From Uranotaenia lowii (taxonomy: Eukaryota; Arthropoda; Insecta; Diptera; Culicidae), in NCBI RefSeq assembly GCF_029784155.1, contig NC_073691.1, forward strand, positions 64,300,839 through 64,364,838: 64,000 bases of DNA, written 5' to 3'. Below are positions 33,801 to 43,060 of the stretch, in pieces. The notes under the pieces are model-generated. The model was not told the origin of the DNA. It ran no database searches and saw only the letters and a list, made by a program, of their open reading frames with translations. The first letter of the stretch is position 1. Each line of letters starts with the position of its first letter. Position numbers and translations under genes: made by a program.

Positions 33801-35514
33801 GATCAACTTAATGGTCGCAGTGGACTCTCTCCCCAACAGGAAAAAAAAAGCGACGGCGATGAAAGTTGGATTGAGATTTTTATCTCAACACACATCTGAG
33901 AAATTGAGAGTGGTCCACGTTTCTCCATTTCCCACTTATCCCCTACTTATTTTCCAATAAATTTTAAATTAATTCGATTCAAGTGTTTTGCAAATTTTAC
34001 CTTCAATAACACTAATTTAAAACATTTTAAAACAAATCGTTTGCTTTGTTGACCGACCCAAATTTAAAATTTTAATTAGGGCGATAGAAAATGCATTTTT
34101 TTAAAAAAAATTTGTTTTTACGAAAAAAAAAAAATGTTGGTACAACTTGTTAATGCGTAAAATGTACCTACTCATTGCGTGTTAGAAGACAATTTGCGGC
34201 AAAATTACAATCGTTGAACCGCAATGACTTTTTTGTTTCAAATCCGATCATATTGTAGTCTTCGGGTAAAACATTTGTCTCAATTCAGGCTTTATGAACA
34301 TTTACCATGAAAAAGTATTGGCCAGTCAAGAGAAAATTAATTATCAAAAATCAGCATTTTTGGCTCCTCCCGAGCAGAATTCCATAAAATCCCATTCACG
34401 CTTGAGGCTTAAACAACCCCTCGCCAAGGGCAGATCTTGCTGAAATTTGACATGCGACCTTCTGGTAAGCTAATGATCAATATTAGCTTAGAGCGAGTGA
34501 GATTCTTCCTTTTTTTTGTTTCGATTATAGTCGTTTTACCATCTTTGTGGCATTCGCGACTTTATCAACGTTGCAGTTGGCGGAAAGTTATTGAAAAACT
34601 TATCCGGTACAACTGTGTTCGACTCTTGGGCTCGAACTCACGGACATCTGCTCAGGAAGCAAATGACTTGCCAACTGAGCTATATCTCAATCCCTGAGAT
34701 TCATCATGTTTATTTCTTCCAATACTCAGATTGTAGACAATGTAGCTCGTTAAATTGTTCCAAAATATGAACTGTTCCACAGCTGTTTTTAAACGATCAC
34801 CACTCACTGTTTTCCCCGTTTTTCCCATAAAAGATCACTTCAAACTCACTTCATCACAGCCATCGCATAGTCGAATCCTTCCTGATCCTCTCCGGTTCGG
34901 TTGGCACCCATGGCAGTTTGCAGTAGAATATCAACCGTCACTTCACTCATGTAGTCGTGCACATCGAACTCTTTGCCAACCTCTTTGCGCATCTTTTCGA
35001 CCACCCTCAGGCTGTTGTCGTTGAAAAGATCGATGAACGTCTTCAATACGTTCTGGTGGAAGGCGGGGGCGATGAGCTTACGATGCGATTTCCACTTGTT
35101 CCCACTGCTTATGAGCAGTCCATCTCCGAGCCATGGTTTGAAGAACCGATACTCGTCGGATTTCTCTAGATGGACATAGCTGTTAAGGATTATTTCGATA
35201 TCGGCCGGATCAGTAAGGAATACTATCAAATGGTATCCGAGCCAACCCCGTGTTACACTTCCATAAATATAGCTCAGATCCATGGCAACTTTCATCACTT
35301 CGTCGTGCGTTTTCCCAAGAATAAGATTAGCATTTCCGATCAGAGGGTAAGGTTTAGGTCCAGGCATTTGATTGCCTAGCTTCACGTATCGTCGGGATCG
35401 CATCCAAAGGTGGAACATCGAACTGACCATCACCACTAGAGTAACAAGCACTACGATGGGCATGGCCAAAGTGGCCAACCCGGTACGTTCCGGTTCCAAC
35501 TGCACCACGTTCAT
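17998..35514 (-). CDS. CYP4G: Cytochrome P450, CYP4G subfamily (three exons, 556 aa)
   Basis: CDS = 35514-34850, 27210-26366, 18158-17998. Phases agree (AA|G and G|GT codons), both introns are GT-AG, and the sum is 557 codons including TAG. In order: an N-terminal hydrophobic anchor (about residues 10-37), hinge PGPKPYPLIG, the exact CYP4 I-helix signature EVDTIMFEGHDTT (355-367), K-helix ETLR (420-423), PEVFNPDNF, and heme loop PFSAGPRSCVG with ligand Cys502. Between helices G and H (about 280-330) lies the acidic extra segment with DDLDVNDENDIGEKRR that marks CYP4G. CYP4G enzymes are ER-bound P450s of oenocytes that, with P450 reductase, convert long-chain aldehydes to cuticular hydrocarbons (oxidative decarbonylation); they are linked to desiccation tolerance and insecticide penetration. 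Length is normal and no key residue is missing. Which mosquito paralogue it is (CYP4G35- or CYP4G36-like) I cannot tell. Confidence 0.96.
18586..19863 (+). pseudogene. RTE-clade LINE reverse transcriptase, 5' truncated, degenerate
   Basis: Plus strand, opposite to the host gene. Motifs in order: QAGFMEGRSTADQIF, FIDFKAAYDTI (first catalytic Asp, about 18785), RRGLRQGDSLSC (about 18950), a TAA at 19062-19064 where the frame breaks, FADEIDVVG (the FADD box with its second Asp changed to Glu, about 19076), FVYLGSLV, then the C-terminal RTE block (GRIRWAGHVARMPD, frameshift at about 19690, NPVGTRRAGAQRARWLDQVE, second frameshift at about 19795) to TGA at 19861-19863. AATAAATG follows at about 19884. 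Dead copy in CYP4G intron 2. Confidence 0.9.
20135..20640 (+). repeat. Dispersed repeat, copy interrupted by a MITE
   Basis: Shares with 30080-30350 the ordered blocks CCTAAATGTATGCA(T/G)CAC, AACAAAAATTACTG or CAAAAATTACTG, TTTTTCATTA and GCAA(G/C)TTACCCCTTTTT. A partial copy on the other strand is at 23505-23600. The MITE at 20281-20521 interrupts this copy; the 30-kb copy shows the site without it. Confidence 0.6.
20280..20522. mobile_element. Short MITE with about 42-bp perfect terminal inverted repeats
   Basis: Positions 20280-20321 and the complement of 20481-20522 are identical (starting TCCCCCTTATTCTGCGCCGC). The inside is about 160 bp and has no protein. GC-rich ends contrast with the surrounding AT-rich repeat. 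The target duplication is short (TT or TTT) and ambiguous, so the superfamily is not assigned. The perfect ends suggest a recent insertion. Confidence 0.85.
20655..21775. mobile_element. MITE of the 'AAGGCYGG' family, with internal insertion
   Basis: The left end TTAAGGCCGGATCAATTTTC and the complement of the right end TTAAGGCTGGAACAAATATC resemble each other, each followed by TTCTTTTGTCA. Related copies are at 55793-56165 and 57360-57735. Extra sequence rich in 'GTCGAAAACTA' words (about 20790-21480) is absent from the shorter copies. Confidence 0.55.
21828..21990. repeat. Stem-loop inverted repeat
   Basis: TATTTTGGACCA near 21830 and its complement near 21978, and AAACTAATCATG near 21886 and its complement CATGATTAGTTA near 21941, are paired about a short centre. 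Probable small palindromic MITE. Confidence 0.45.
22000..25749. other. AT-rich intronic DNA, no gene
   Basis: Homopolymer-rich sequence with scattered fragments of dispersed repeats (23505-23600, minus; 24187-24341, plus) and ACCGTAAAACGGGGTAA at about 23660, a word also seen in variant form near 10790. No coding capacity. Confidence 0.4.
24187..24341 (+). repeat. Dispersed repeat copy (family of 10602-10769)
   Basis: Same ordered blocks as the copy at 10602-10769, about three quarters of bases matching by eye. Confidence 0.6.
25750..26308. repeat. Long imperfect hairpin near the CYP4G intron 2 donor
   Basis: Left arm about 25760-26026, loop about 26027-26042, right arm about 26043-26298. 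Arms pair over about 260 bp at roughly 75-80 percent by eye: for example AACATCAATTTTGTTTC against the complement of the region at 26250, and ATAAATTCAATTGACATCAC against the complement at 26070-26090. It begins about 57 nt after the exon 2 donor, so the unspliced transcript would fold into a long duplex. Origin may be a foldback element. Confidence 0.8.
26366..27210 (-). CDS. CYP4G: CYP4G exon 2 (G helix to heme loop)
   Basis: Acceptor TTACAG precedes GATGTGCGAT; donor GTAAGC follows GTCG. Encodes residues 223-503 with the G-H acidic insertion, I-helix signature, K helix and most of the heme loop. The open frame extends past both splice sites, but those extensions lack P450 similarity. Confidence 0.95.
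27769..29739 (+). mobile_element. Non-autonomous Helitron, complete
   Basis: The 5' end TCTATATATATAGAAATG follows an A (27768); the 3' end CACCGGGTCAGCTAG (to 29739) precedes a T (29740), the A|T insertion typical of Helitrons. A 3' hairpin (GGTGTAGC-AAA-GCACACC, 29711-29728) lies just before the CTAG terminus. Inside are a CTGT microsatellite (27792-27840) and about nine tandem units of 140-170 bp, each with ACCAAATTTGGCATGGG, a G/C-rich CCCCTCCC..GGGGAGGG part and CATAACTCGAGAACT. No Rep/helicase is encoded. Confidence 0.9.
27960..29420 (+). repeat. Tandem array of about 150-bp units inside the Helitron
   Basis: Units begin near 27975, 28130, 28265, 28425, 28570, 28725, 28870, 29130 and 29245, each with a 'CATAACT...ACCAAATTTGGCATG...TTTGAGACCCCTCCC' order. 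Units diverge toward the 3' side. The same unit type recurs at 63817-64000. Confidence 0.75.
29740..33453. other. AT-rich intronic DNA with one dispersed-repeat copy
   Basis: 30080-30350 is a copy of the family at 20135-20640. The word TTTGTCACTTCG recurs near 31737 and 32895. No coding region, RNA gene or bounded element recognised. Confidence 0.4.
33454..33849 (+). mobile_element. tRNA-derived SINE, copy 2
   Basis: Same family as 16176-16574, nearly identical. Flanked by a 12-bp target duplication AAAGCGACGGCG (33442-33453 and 33847-33858, overlapping the A tail). The A box (GTGGCCTAGAGGATAGC) and B box (AGATCGAATCCC) are intact. The tail from about 33781 is shared with the LINE 3' end at 10846. 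Confidence 0.92.
34506..34694 (-). mobile_element. tRNA-derived SINE, second family
   Basis: On the minus strand: A box ATAGCTCAGTTGG, B box GAGTTCGAGCCC, a short unrelated body and an A-rich tail (AAACAAAAAAAAGG). Flanked by an 8-bp duplication TGAGATTC (34498-34505 and 34695-34702). In CYP4G intron 1, same direction as the gene. Confidence 0.88.
34850..35514 (-). CDS. CYP4G: CYP4G exon 1 (anchor to F/G region)
   Basis: Starts at ATG (35514) with MNVVQLEPERTG and a hydrophobic anchor, then a basic/Pro-rich hinge, and ends AVMK with donor GTGAGT. The ATG is preceded in frame by a stop a short way upstream and gives the family's usual N-terminal length. Confidence 0.94.
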
Positions 35515-35712
35515 TCTGAAGCCCTTGGGCTACTTGAGCCAACCGTTTTGCGAATAGTTTATAAACTTAAAAAAAAACCTTCACTTATAACTCGAGCAAA
35601 TTTCCGAATCCTTGCTTCACAAGGCCAATAAATGGCAAGTGGCACAAATAACAGCAGCACGCGGTTCTGGGACCGGCACTGTACTAACTTTGGTGATTTA
35701 CGATCCGGATCG
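35515..35712 (-). other. CYP4G 5' untranslated region and core promoter flank
   Basis: Region between the ATG and the TATA box. A start site near 35680-35690 is expected from TATA spacing; an ACAGT initiator-like word lies at 35682-35678. Position inferred. Confidence 0.45.
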
Positions 35713-35721
35713 TTTTATATA
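35713..35721 (-). promoter_or_regulatory. TATA box of CYP4G
   Basis: TATATAAAA on the minus strand, about 200 bp upstream of the start codon, flanked by G/C-richer sequence (CCGGATCG nearby). Function inferred from motif and position. Confidence 0.55.
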
Positions 35722-38215
35722 GGAGTTTACTGCCACAGCCAATCAAACTATGCAAAACATATGCAGCAAGTTTGCACTCTGCACTCTGCTGCCGTCGTCG
35801 ATTATTATTATTGGCTGCCGATTTTTATTCATTGTTGCAGCGGGTGTTTTGAACTTATCCACCGTCGATCCAGTCAATTCGTCGATATTCAAATTTATGA
35901 AAACGTTAAATTTTTAATGACAATTTAATTGATTTTCACAGTAACAGGTAGAGATTACCAATTTTTGGAGTTGACTTTCAGATTTTTTTTTGATTATGAA
36001 GAATCTATCTCAACACTTTATTGTTTGGTTGCCATAATTTTTCCAGCACGTATCCAGGCCGGACAAATCCGGAATATTTCATCTTAAAACCTAGCAATTG
36101 GTTTCAAAATTGCCGACTAAAAATCCATGCAATACCCGAGCTGTTAAAAATGAGTAATTCAACGCAGGTTTCAGTGGTGGAATAGAGTTATCTTCATTCA
36201 TGTTTCGTCAGTCTAGTCATTACATGACTACACAATTCATTAGCAGTTGTACATAACTACACAGTTTGGCGATTGCAATTGTGCACTTTCCACTTATCAT
36301 ATTCCCTAACCGGGAAAGTACTCATTTCTCAATGAGTACTTTGACACTCTTACCCAGAATATCTGGCAACACTGTTGTATTACCACGAACTCAATTTGAG
36401 AAGTCTCTCTTAACCATGTGATGATGTAAACATTTGTACCGTGTCACCTGTCATGAGCAATCATTGTTCTATTGTTCTCGATTGCGAATTAAACATGGAA
36501 AGATGAACCTGAACAAACAATGTTTTGAATGTTCGTGTAGCAGCAGAAATCGGTTGCTGCTGTTCCGGATGCCGTTAGGAAACCGTAAGTTTCAACACGA
36601 GCAAATTTGTTCTAAACCCAAAAGTTTTTCAATAAAAACCAACAACAACAAAAATTTAAAAAAAAAGTTCGATCAGATTTTGAATCGTATTTTAGGCTTT
36701 TAAAATCTTTTCTTTTTTTATTGTTATCATAAAACTTTCTCAAAAAAAATCGTTTTGGACGCATAAATAAAAAAAATTGTACATCACTATTTGTTTTTTT
36801 TTTTTTTGTTTAATTTGAATAAATTCTGGCAAAATCCGAGTTTTTTTTTTTCAAATGAAATCCGGACCGGACTTTACCATATTTTGAATGAAATATCCGG
36901 GAAAACCAGGATAAAACCGGACAATCTGGCAAGCGTACTTTAGAGCTCCAATTTATCGGAGCGAGAAAGTGTCAGGATAAAATATCATCTTCCATTGAGG
37001 ATTGAAGGGTGTATTCGAAAAAAAAATGCAAATCTTTGTTATGTTAAGAATTTTTCAATGCATGAATGAGAATAAACTAAATTATAAGTAATGCTACCTT
37101 GTGAGGTAATGGAACGTGCACTAAATTTGGTGACAGTCTGTCAAATGTCAAATGTTGGAATAGTGTCATAGCAAAGTTCTTCGAAATAGCAGGTTACCTC
37201 ATCCGCCATATTGGTTGGCAGATTTCCAGAATGATGACGTAGTTGTTATGAAAAATAGCGAGCATTGTATTGAATTCTACAGTTTTTCCATAAAAAATAT
37301 TTTTGATGTCAGTAATTTGTTTGCCACTGACCTCAAATGCATAAATTCGACTTCCCAGATTTATGAGCTTCTTAAAAAAAGTACGATTTCGTTTGTGGTT
37401 CTGCATAAAATGCGTATGCACCTCGGAAATATCTAAATTTTGGAGGAAATTGTAATTACTGGAAATCATTTCCAAGCATATTGTAAGCTTAAAAATGGAA
37501 AATATTGCAAGAGGACACATCTAATAGTCCTAATGAATCATTTAACACGCAAGTTTCGAGTTGATTAACAGTAAAATATTTAATTGATAAATCATCTTTT
37601 CTCGTAACTATTTTCTTATTCGAGTTATGGAATGATTCCGAGCTCTATATTCAGTATATTTCATACTGAAATCAATTGTTTCAACACTAACTTTAGTTCT
37701 TTAACACTAATTACTGAATTTTTTTATGCTAATGACGAAAAACGTAGACTTTTTTTTCCTATGGAATGTATGAAGAATCTCATAACAACTACGTCATCAT
37801 GCCCGGCATGGGGGTGCGTTCACGCATGATAACGGTACCCTATAATTCAGATACTCTGGTGTCATAGTCCCCGTGGAAGACCAGAAAACAGCTGGGAATC
37901 ATCAATTCGACAAAAGTCCAGATGGCAAATGGTTTTTCTAAACGATCTTACAGTGAGCTCAAATTTTGATAAAGGTGCAGATGATTGATTCCATGAATTT
38001 ATTGAATGCTAACGGTTTTATCAAGACGCCTGACTTCATTTCTCCAAGGTTTAAAATCCGATTTTTTACACTTGATAGCTTGATAGTGAATTGTAGCCTT
38101 TCTTAAAGCCTGTAAATTATTACATATGATACAGAATTATGAACAAATGATAAGATTCTGAATTATGGATATTTAAATTGTGAATTAAGATTAGATAAGT
38201 AAATCCATGATGATT
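35722..38215. other. Upstream flank of CYP4G; repeats and a THAP-like exon relic
   Basis: Contains related inverted blocks at about 36045-36095 and 36880-36935 (CCGGACAA..., GATATTTCAT words) that may bound one element holding the THAP-like exon, and a dispersed-repeat copy at 37866-38015 also found at about 63340-63470. No complete gene seen. Confidence 0.4.
36503..36584 (+). pseudogene. THAP-like zinc-finger first exon (relic)
   Basis: ATG 36503 encodes MNLNKQCFECSCSSRNR and then LLLFRMPL, followed by a canonical donor GTAAGT at 36585. The C-x4-C start and LLFRMPL match the beginning of THAP domains, found at the N-terminus of P-element-type transposases and of host factors. A second copy lies inside the satellite at 45648-45727 and also ends at a donor-like site (GTATGT). 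Downstream THAP residues (C-x2-H) are not seen here, so assignment is tentative. Confidence 0.4.
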
Positions 38216-40564
38216 TTTTTTATTTATTTGTTTATTTCCTGTAGCGTAAGGCCTAACCTTTTCATTTACTACATTCGATTTCACATTAAAAATTTTAACT
38301 TCACTTCTCATTTGACGTTATCGGCTGTTCCAATATTCTAAACATTCTCTTTTGAAAATTGCTTCTGAACTTAAGGGGGGGGTAGGGTCTAACGGGTATA
38401 AAAAAACACCATTTTCACGATTTTTTTCTAGAGCTATCGTTCAAACAAATGTATTCAAATTTTTTGCATTATACAAAGCATTGTTAAAAGAACATTTAGT
38501 TATTTTTTCGTAGAAAAATATTGAAAAATGAGCCGGTGACGGAGCATTTTCGAGGATGCCTTTTAGAAAACAGGATTTGCGGTGAACACTGTATCTCAGC
38601 ACAGAATCATCTGAAATCAAAAAATCAGGGCAAAATATTTTTAATAGATGTTTTTCTGGACCCCAACGTTTTTATTTAACTTAAAAATATTTTTATGAAA
38701 TTTTTGTGGCTGTTTGAAGTAAAAACTACGATTTTTCACTTAAAAATCCGCCATTTTTCTGATGTAAAATCTCCCCAAAGTAAAAAAATAAAAAAAAAAC
38801 GTTGGGGTCTGGTATTTTATATGTAGAAAATATGTTCCAAATTTGAAAAGAATCGGATAAGTAGTTTTCAAATGGCGATGTCCACCGACTTTAAAAATGT
38901 GCTTTCGAGAAAAACGCGTTTGAAGTTTCTGCTCTTGCTTTCTTGCAGTATTAGATAGGAGGAGATAAAGGCCTATAACTTCTACAGACTTGAAAATTTG
39001 ACACAACATTCTTGAAATGTTTTACAATAAGAAAATAAAAAAATAAAAGAATCGATTTTTTTAAAGTGTTAGACCCTACCCCCCCCCCCCCCCCCTTAAA
39101 CGTATAACTTCAACTGGCAGCATAATCTAATGTTCTTCACCTCTTATAAAGAACGAGCTGCCGTACAATGAAGTACTATTTTCTGGAATTAATAGATTTC
39201 GCTGTCTTAGACCTAACAACTGTGTGATTTTGCAAAAAAGCGGTGATGGGGCACGGGTTGTTATTATTTTGCGTATTGTCAGGCAAGAACGATATGCGTA
39301 GAACCATTTAAACGGACATCCGATTCAATTTTGTTGGCGATGGGTCACTGAGCTGTATCGGTTGAGTCCATAGACGTATCGAACGCATGAGTTGAAAGCT
39401 ACTCGCAAACGTCCGAATGCATATTCACTTGGACAAACGTGCAAGTTATCTCCAAACAAGAAGTGCGACAAAATCAGAGCTTTAAAAAGTTTCAATCGGT
39501 TGTTAGTAGGTGCTAAATACGTGGAAGAAAATAGAGCACGGAGTCCGGCATAAACTTTTCCACACTGCTGAAGAATGCAAGCGTCCCATCAAAGATCATC
39601 CTGGAACAAGAAACCTAAGTTACTGGCTTGGTTAGTCCATTGAAAAGCCACACCACCCATTAGTATATCGCTTTGAGCTCCAGGAGCTTGGTGTCGCCGG
39701 TTTCTTACACAGAGCGCTTTATTTTTGTTTTCGTTAACTGTTAGTCCATACATCCTGCACCATTTAGCCATCCGGTCGACGTCTTCATTGACCAATCCTA
39801 TTAAATGTTCAATACTAGTACCAACTCCAGTGGCATAAAGTTGAACATCATCGGCATATAGCTGTATCGAGCAATGTTTAATAACAGTAAATAGGTAGAT
39901 CGTTGATATAGTAGCAAAACAGTTGTGGTCCTAGAACTGAACCTTGGGGTACGCCAGATTTTACCAAAACACTTTTTGAATAAGCTCCATTGCTAAAGAC
40001 AGTCTGCTTGCGATCTTTCAGATACGATTTTATTAGTTTTAAGCTGCCTCTGTAAATTCAAACTTAGTTGCGAGCTTGTAACACAATAGTTGACGAGAAA
40101 TCGTATCAAAAGCTTTAGAAAAATCCAGTAGAAGCAAAATGCCAATTCCTTTTCGATCCAAGGCAACTCCCAAGTCATCGTAGACTCGTAAAACAGCAGT
40201 TTTACAGCTATGACCTCGCCGAAAACCAGCTTGAAATTCAAATAACAGATTATTTTCATCTGTGTAGGTAGCCATTTGATGTTTTAAGATCCTCTCAAAA
40301 GCTTTCGAAAGAGCACAGAGAATAGTTATCGGTCTCAAGTTGGGTAAAGAGTTTAGTCGAGTGTTCTTCTTAATCGGCAAAATTTTTGCATGCGACCAAC
40401 AACTTGGAAACTGCGAGCTGGCAATAAACTTGTTGAACATGAACGTTAAAGGGTGTATGATGACAGGCAGAACAATTTTTATGAAGCCAATCGGTAAACC
40501 ATTGAAGCCAGAAGAATAAAAATTCGGGATCAAATCTAATGTTCTGAATTCGTTTTGGTACCAA
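38216..40564 (-). pseudogene. Jockey-like LINE, reverse transcriptase to 3' end, interrupted by a MITE
   Basis: Minus strand from about 40564: FNGLPIGFIKIVLP, LPNLRPITIL, FQAGFRRGHS, LLLLDFSKAFDTI (first catalytic Asp, about 40110), GVPQGSVLGPQLF (about 39950), then after a frame break LYADDVQLYA (YADD box intact, about 39855), thumb and C-terminal parts with several stops down to 39130. A TTAA-flanked MITE (38375-39095) splits the coding end; after it, SSEAIFKRECLEYWNSR ends at TAA (38318-38320). A tail with AAATAAACAAATAAATAAAA ends near 38216. Motif style fits the Jockey group (no RNase H). Dead copy. Confidence 0.85.
38375..39095. mobile_element. TTAA-site MITE (piggyBac- or Kolobok-type)
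   Basis: Flanked by TTAA (38371-38374 and 39096-39099). Ends are inverted repeats with a G run then TAGGGTCTAAC (left) and the complement GTTAGACCCTACC plus a C run (right). The G/C runs differ in length. No coding capacity. Inserted in the C-terminal codons of the Jockey-like LINE, so it is younger. Confidence 0.85.
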
Positions 40565-40805
40565 AAAATTATAACATTTTAAAAGCTGGTGGAAAGTGTT
40601 AGAGAAACATGAGATATCGAAGAATGAAAGAACATAAGCCGTAAATATCACGAATTTTTCGAAAAATATGCAACGGCTCACCGACAGGACTTGAACCCAC
40701 AATTTCCGCTGCAGTACATCGGCGTGTTAGCCAATTACTCCACGGTGAACGTTACGGCTTGCGAACATGTCGAGCTCCATCGGTAGATACATTCCATGAT
40801 TATCT
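40565..40805 (-). mobile_element. tRNA-headed SINE-like repeat, minus copy
   Basis: Complement reads GGAGCTCGACATG, CGTTCACCG(T/C)GG(A/T)GTAATTGGCTAAC (A-box-like) and GGGTTCAAGTCC (B-box-like), then a body with AAAAATTCGTGATATTTA and GATATCTCATGTTT. The same blocks occur in plus orientation at 42790-43060. Confidence 0.6.
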
Positions 40806-40838
40806 CGCATGCAGCGTTGTCACATCTACGGATTTCGA

Positions 40839-40995
40839 TCTACGAATCTACGAGTTTTCAGCATTCCCTAGAAATTTTCTACGGATTATCGAAAGAGTTA
40901 AAGGGATTCTACGGATAAACGAAATCTCCAACTGACAACAAATAAAAGGTCATGATAACTCATTCAAGCTGTTTATAAATTCTACGGATTTAGGC
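40839..40995. repeat. Cluster of TCTACGGAT words
   Basis: TCTACGGAT appears four times within about 160 bp (near 40847, 40898, 40928, 40981) with irregular spacing, plus a TCTACGAAT variant near 40866. Too irregular for a satellite; meaning unknown. Confidence 0.45.
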
Positions 40996-41029
40996 GGTGT
41001 TTGTTCGGACCATTTCGGATGGGTAAAGA

Positions 41030-42350
41030 TTAAACCCTTTTTCATGTCGAATACTGAAACTGAAGAGAGATTTTATTACCACAAGTCCAGAGAGGACGAG
41101 GTCAAAGCCCTCGGATCCCTGGTCGTTCCTCTGGGGATCAGTGAGGGTGGGTCTACATCACCGTTTTGCACTGGCTAGCTCGATCGGGATGTCAACGAAG
41201 GACCTCAAGGTCGGCTTTGTGCCTACTTTCAGACCCAGGACTCGGATGTGATATGTGGATGTTATAAGCAGTGATGTGGTGTAAAATTCGTGTTTTATTG
41301 AGTGTTTATAAAATCTGTATGTTGTGTGAGGTGTTTTGTGTATTGTGTGTTCAGGGCGTTATTCTCACTGTTTAGCAGGCCTGCGACGAGGGTTTGTGTC
41401 CACGTGGTTATGACTTGAGCAGCAACTCTAGGGCTCTTCTGGTGCTTGTTCTGGTGGTGGATCTGGTGGTGGATCTGGTGGTGGATCTGGTGGTGGTTCT
41501 GCTAGTGGTTCTGGTGGCGGCTTTGGTGGTGGTTCTGGTGCGCCTGGATCATCAGACGAACGTCTGATATTTGGTTCCTGGGCTTGCCGGGTCTCTGGCG
41601 GAGACCGTCAAGCTCTGGAGGTAGCTGAGGACCTTTCGGGGTGGTTTTTGGAGGTTGTCTTTGGGCACTGTTGAGTAATTGGCTCGGTAGATCGATGGTC
41701 TTGGGGACGACTTGACACGTGCCGCTGGATATAATTCTCCAGTTCTTAACGGCACGGGCACGGATTCAAGCTAGCACAGGAGTTCCGTTGGATTTGTGTC
41801 CCAGTTAACGACACGGACGACCTAAGTTACGCTCCGAGCACCGACAAGGCTGATTTACTGGCCCACAGTCTAAAGCAACTGTCCGAAGTACGCGAAATAG
41901 CCTTAAACTTGGCATCACGTGCAGGCGTTCTTCTCGTTCAGCGGTTACCACCCGAAAGAGAACTTCATCCGGTCTTCTGCCTCGATCTGTCAACCGTCTT
42001 CCTTCCCATTATCACCCACTGAACTATATCTCGCCTCTTTGTGTTGTGATGTTATACGTGTTCTGGAACGAACGAGCTCCATTGAACCACCCTAATACCA
42101 AAAGGCTCAGTAGCAGCATCGCCATGCTGCTAGCATTAGCGGTTGGCTCTGCGCGCCAAAATATCATCGGTTTTACTCGGGCCTCGGGTTTTCCGAAGGG
42201 TCCAGCCAAATCCAGCCCAAGGCTCGGGCTCTTTTCCAAACCAACCACCATCGGAGACGGACCACGGTATCAAGTTCGCGGCACATGGGGCCTAAGTCAG
42301 AGGCCAGCATGGCCATAGTCAGAGGTCTAGAGAGACCAGAGTCATTTTGT
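41030..42350. other. GC-richer block, probable retroelement remnant
   Basis: Base composition is clearly richer in G+C than the neighbours and it lies between two inverted SINE-like copies. Mixed frames on both strands without a recognised domain. A plus frame from 41431 to 41673 contains the Gly/Ser minisatellite. It may be the 5' region of a degenerate LTR element, but no LTR or pol motif is visible. Confidence 0.35.
41453..41545 (+). repeat. 12-bp minisatellite coding Gly/Ser
   Basis: About seven units of GGTGGTGGATCT and variants; in frame they read GGGSGGGSGGGS with a few substitutions. Confidence 0.8.
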
Positions 42351-42789
42351 GTCGGTATAATTGTATTTTAAGTAATACAGTCCACTTGTTTGTAATGTTG
42401 TTTTGAGAAAGAGTGCGTGTTTATTCGGTAAAGAAAATCTGATGCTATCGATCTAAGCCATCAGAGGCGATCCTGAACAATACGTGTGCTGTTATATGTT
42501 TTTGAGGTCCATTTTATCTAGCCACTATTTTATTCAAATTTGAAATTTATTGCCTAACATTTATAAAATGAATAAATAAATAAATTCAACAATTAATATG
42601 GAATAAATAAACAAATCCGACATGCAAACTATGAACTGTTACTAACGGTAACAATTTTATTTTGTTTCAATTTAAAATTTCATCTTTTCCCGATTTTTCC
42701 TGATTAGATTTCCTGATATTTGAAAAAAAGTTAGCAACTCTGCATACGAGTTATACTACATGGAGTGCATCTAAAGGAGAACCAGCAAC

Positions 42790-43060
42790 CAATGGAGCTC
42801 GACATGTATGCTTGCTTGAGCCTATTTCGTCACGTTCACCGCGGTGTAATTGGCTAACGCGCCGTTTTACTAAAATGGGCATTGCGGGTTCTAGTACTGT
42901 GGGTAAATTGTTAATTTTTTTCAAAAAATTCATGATATTTAAGGCTTATGACCTTTCTATCCTTGATATCTCATGTTTTTCTCTAGTACTTTATATCACC
43001 TTTAAAAATGTTAAAAAATTTGAAATTATTTCTAGAATAAGAGTATTTCGTTTCTATGAA
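42790..43060 (+). mobile_element. tRNA-headed SINE-like repeat, plus copy
   Basis: TGGAGCTCGACATG, CGTTCACCGCGGTGTAATTGG, GCGGGTTCTAGTAC (degenerate B box), AAAAAATTCATGATATTTA and GATATCTCATGTTT follow the same order as the minus copy at 40565-40805. Confidence 0.6.

Larger units (their letters stand above)
27211..34849 (-). other. CYP4G intron 1 (7.6 kb)
   Basis: Donor GTGAGT at 34849-34844, acceptor TTACAG ending at 27211. Holds a Helitron (27769-29739), SINEs (33454-33849, 34506-34694) and dispersed repeats; the remainder is AT-rich and non-coding. Confidence 0.9.

Noticed and set aside
26307..35514. Two separate partial P450 genes or a truncated pseudogene
   Set aside because: Splice sites and phases join exons at 34850, 27210, 26366 and 18158 into one full-length CYP4G with heme loop and C-terminus; the last exon is only 161 bp and easy to miss.
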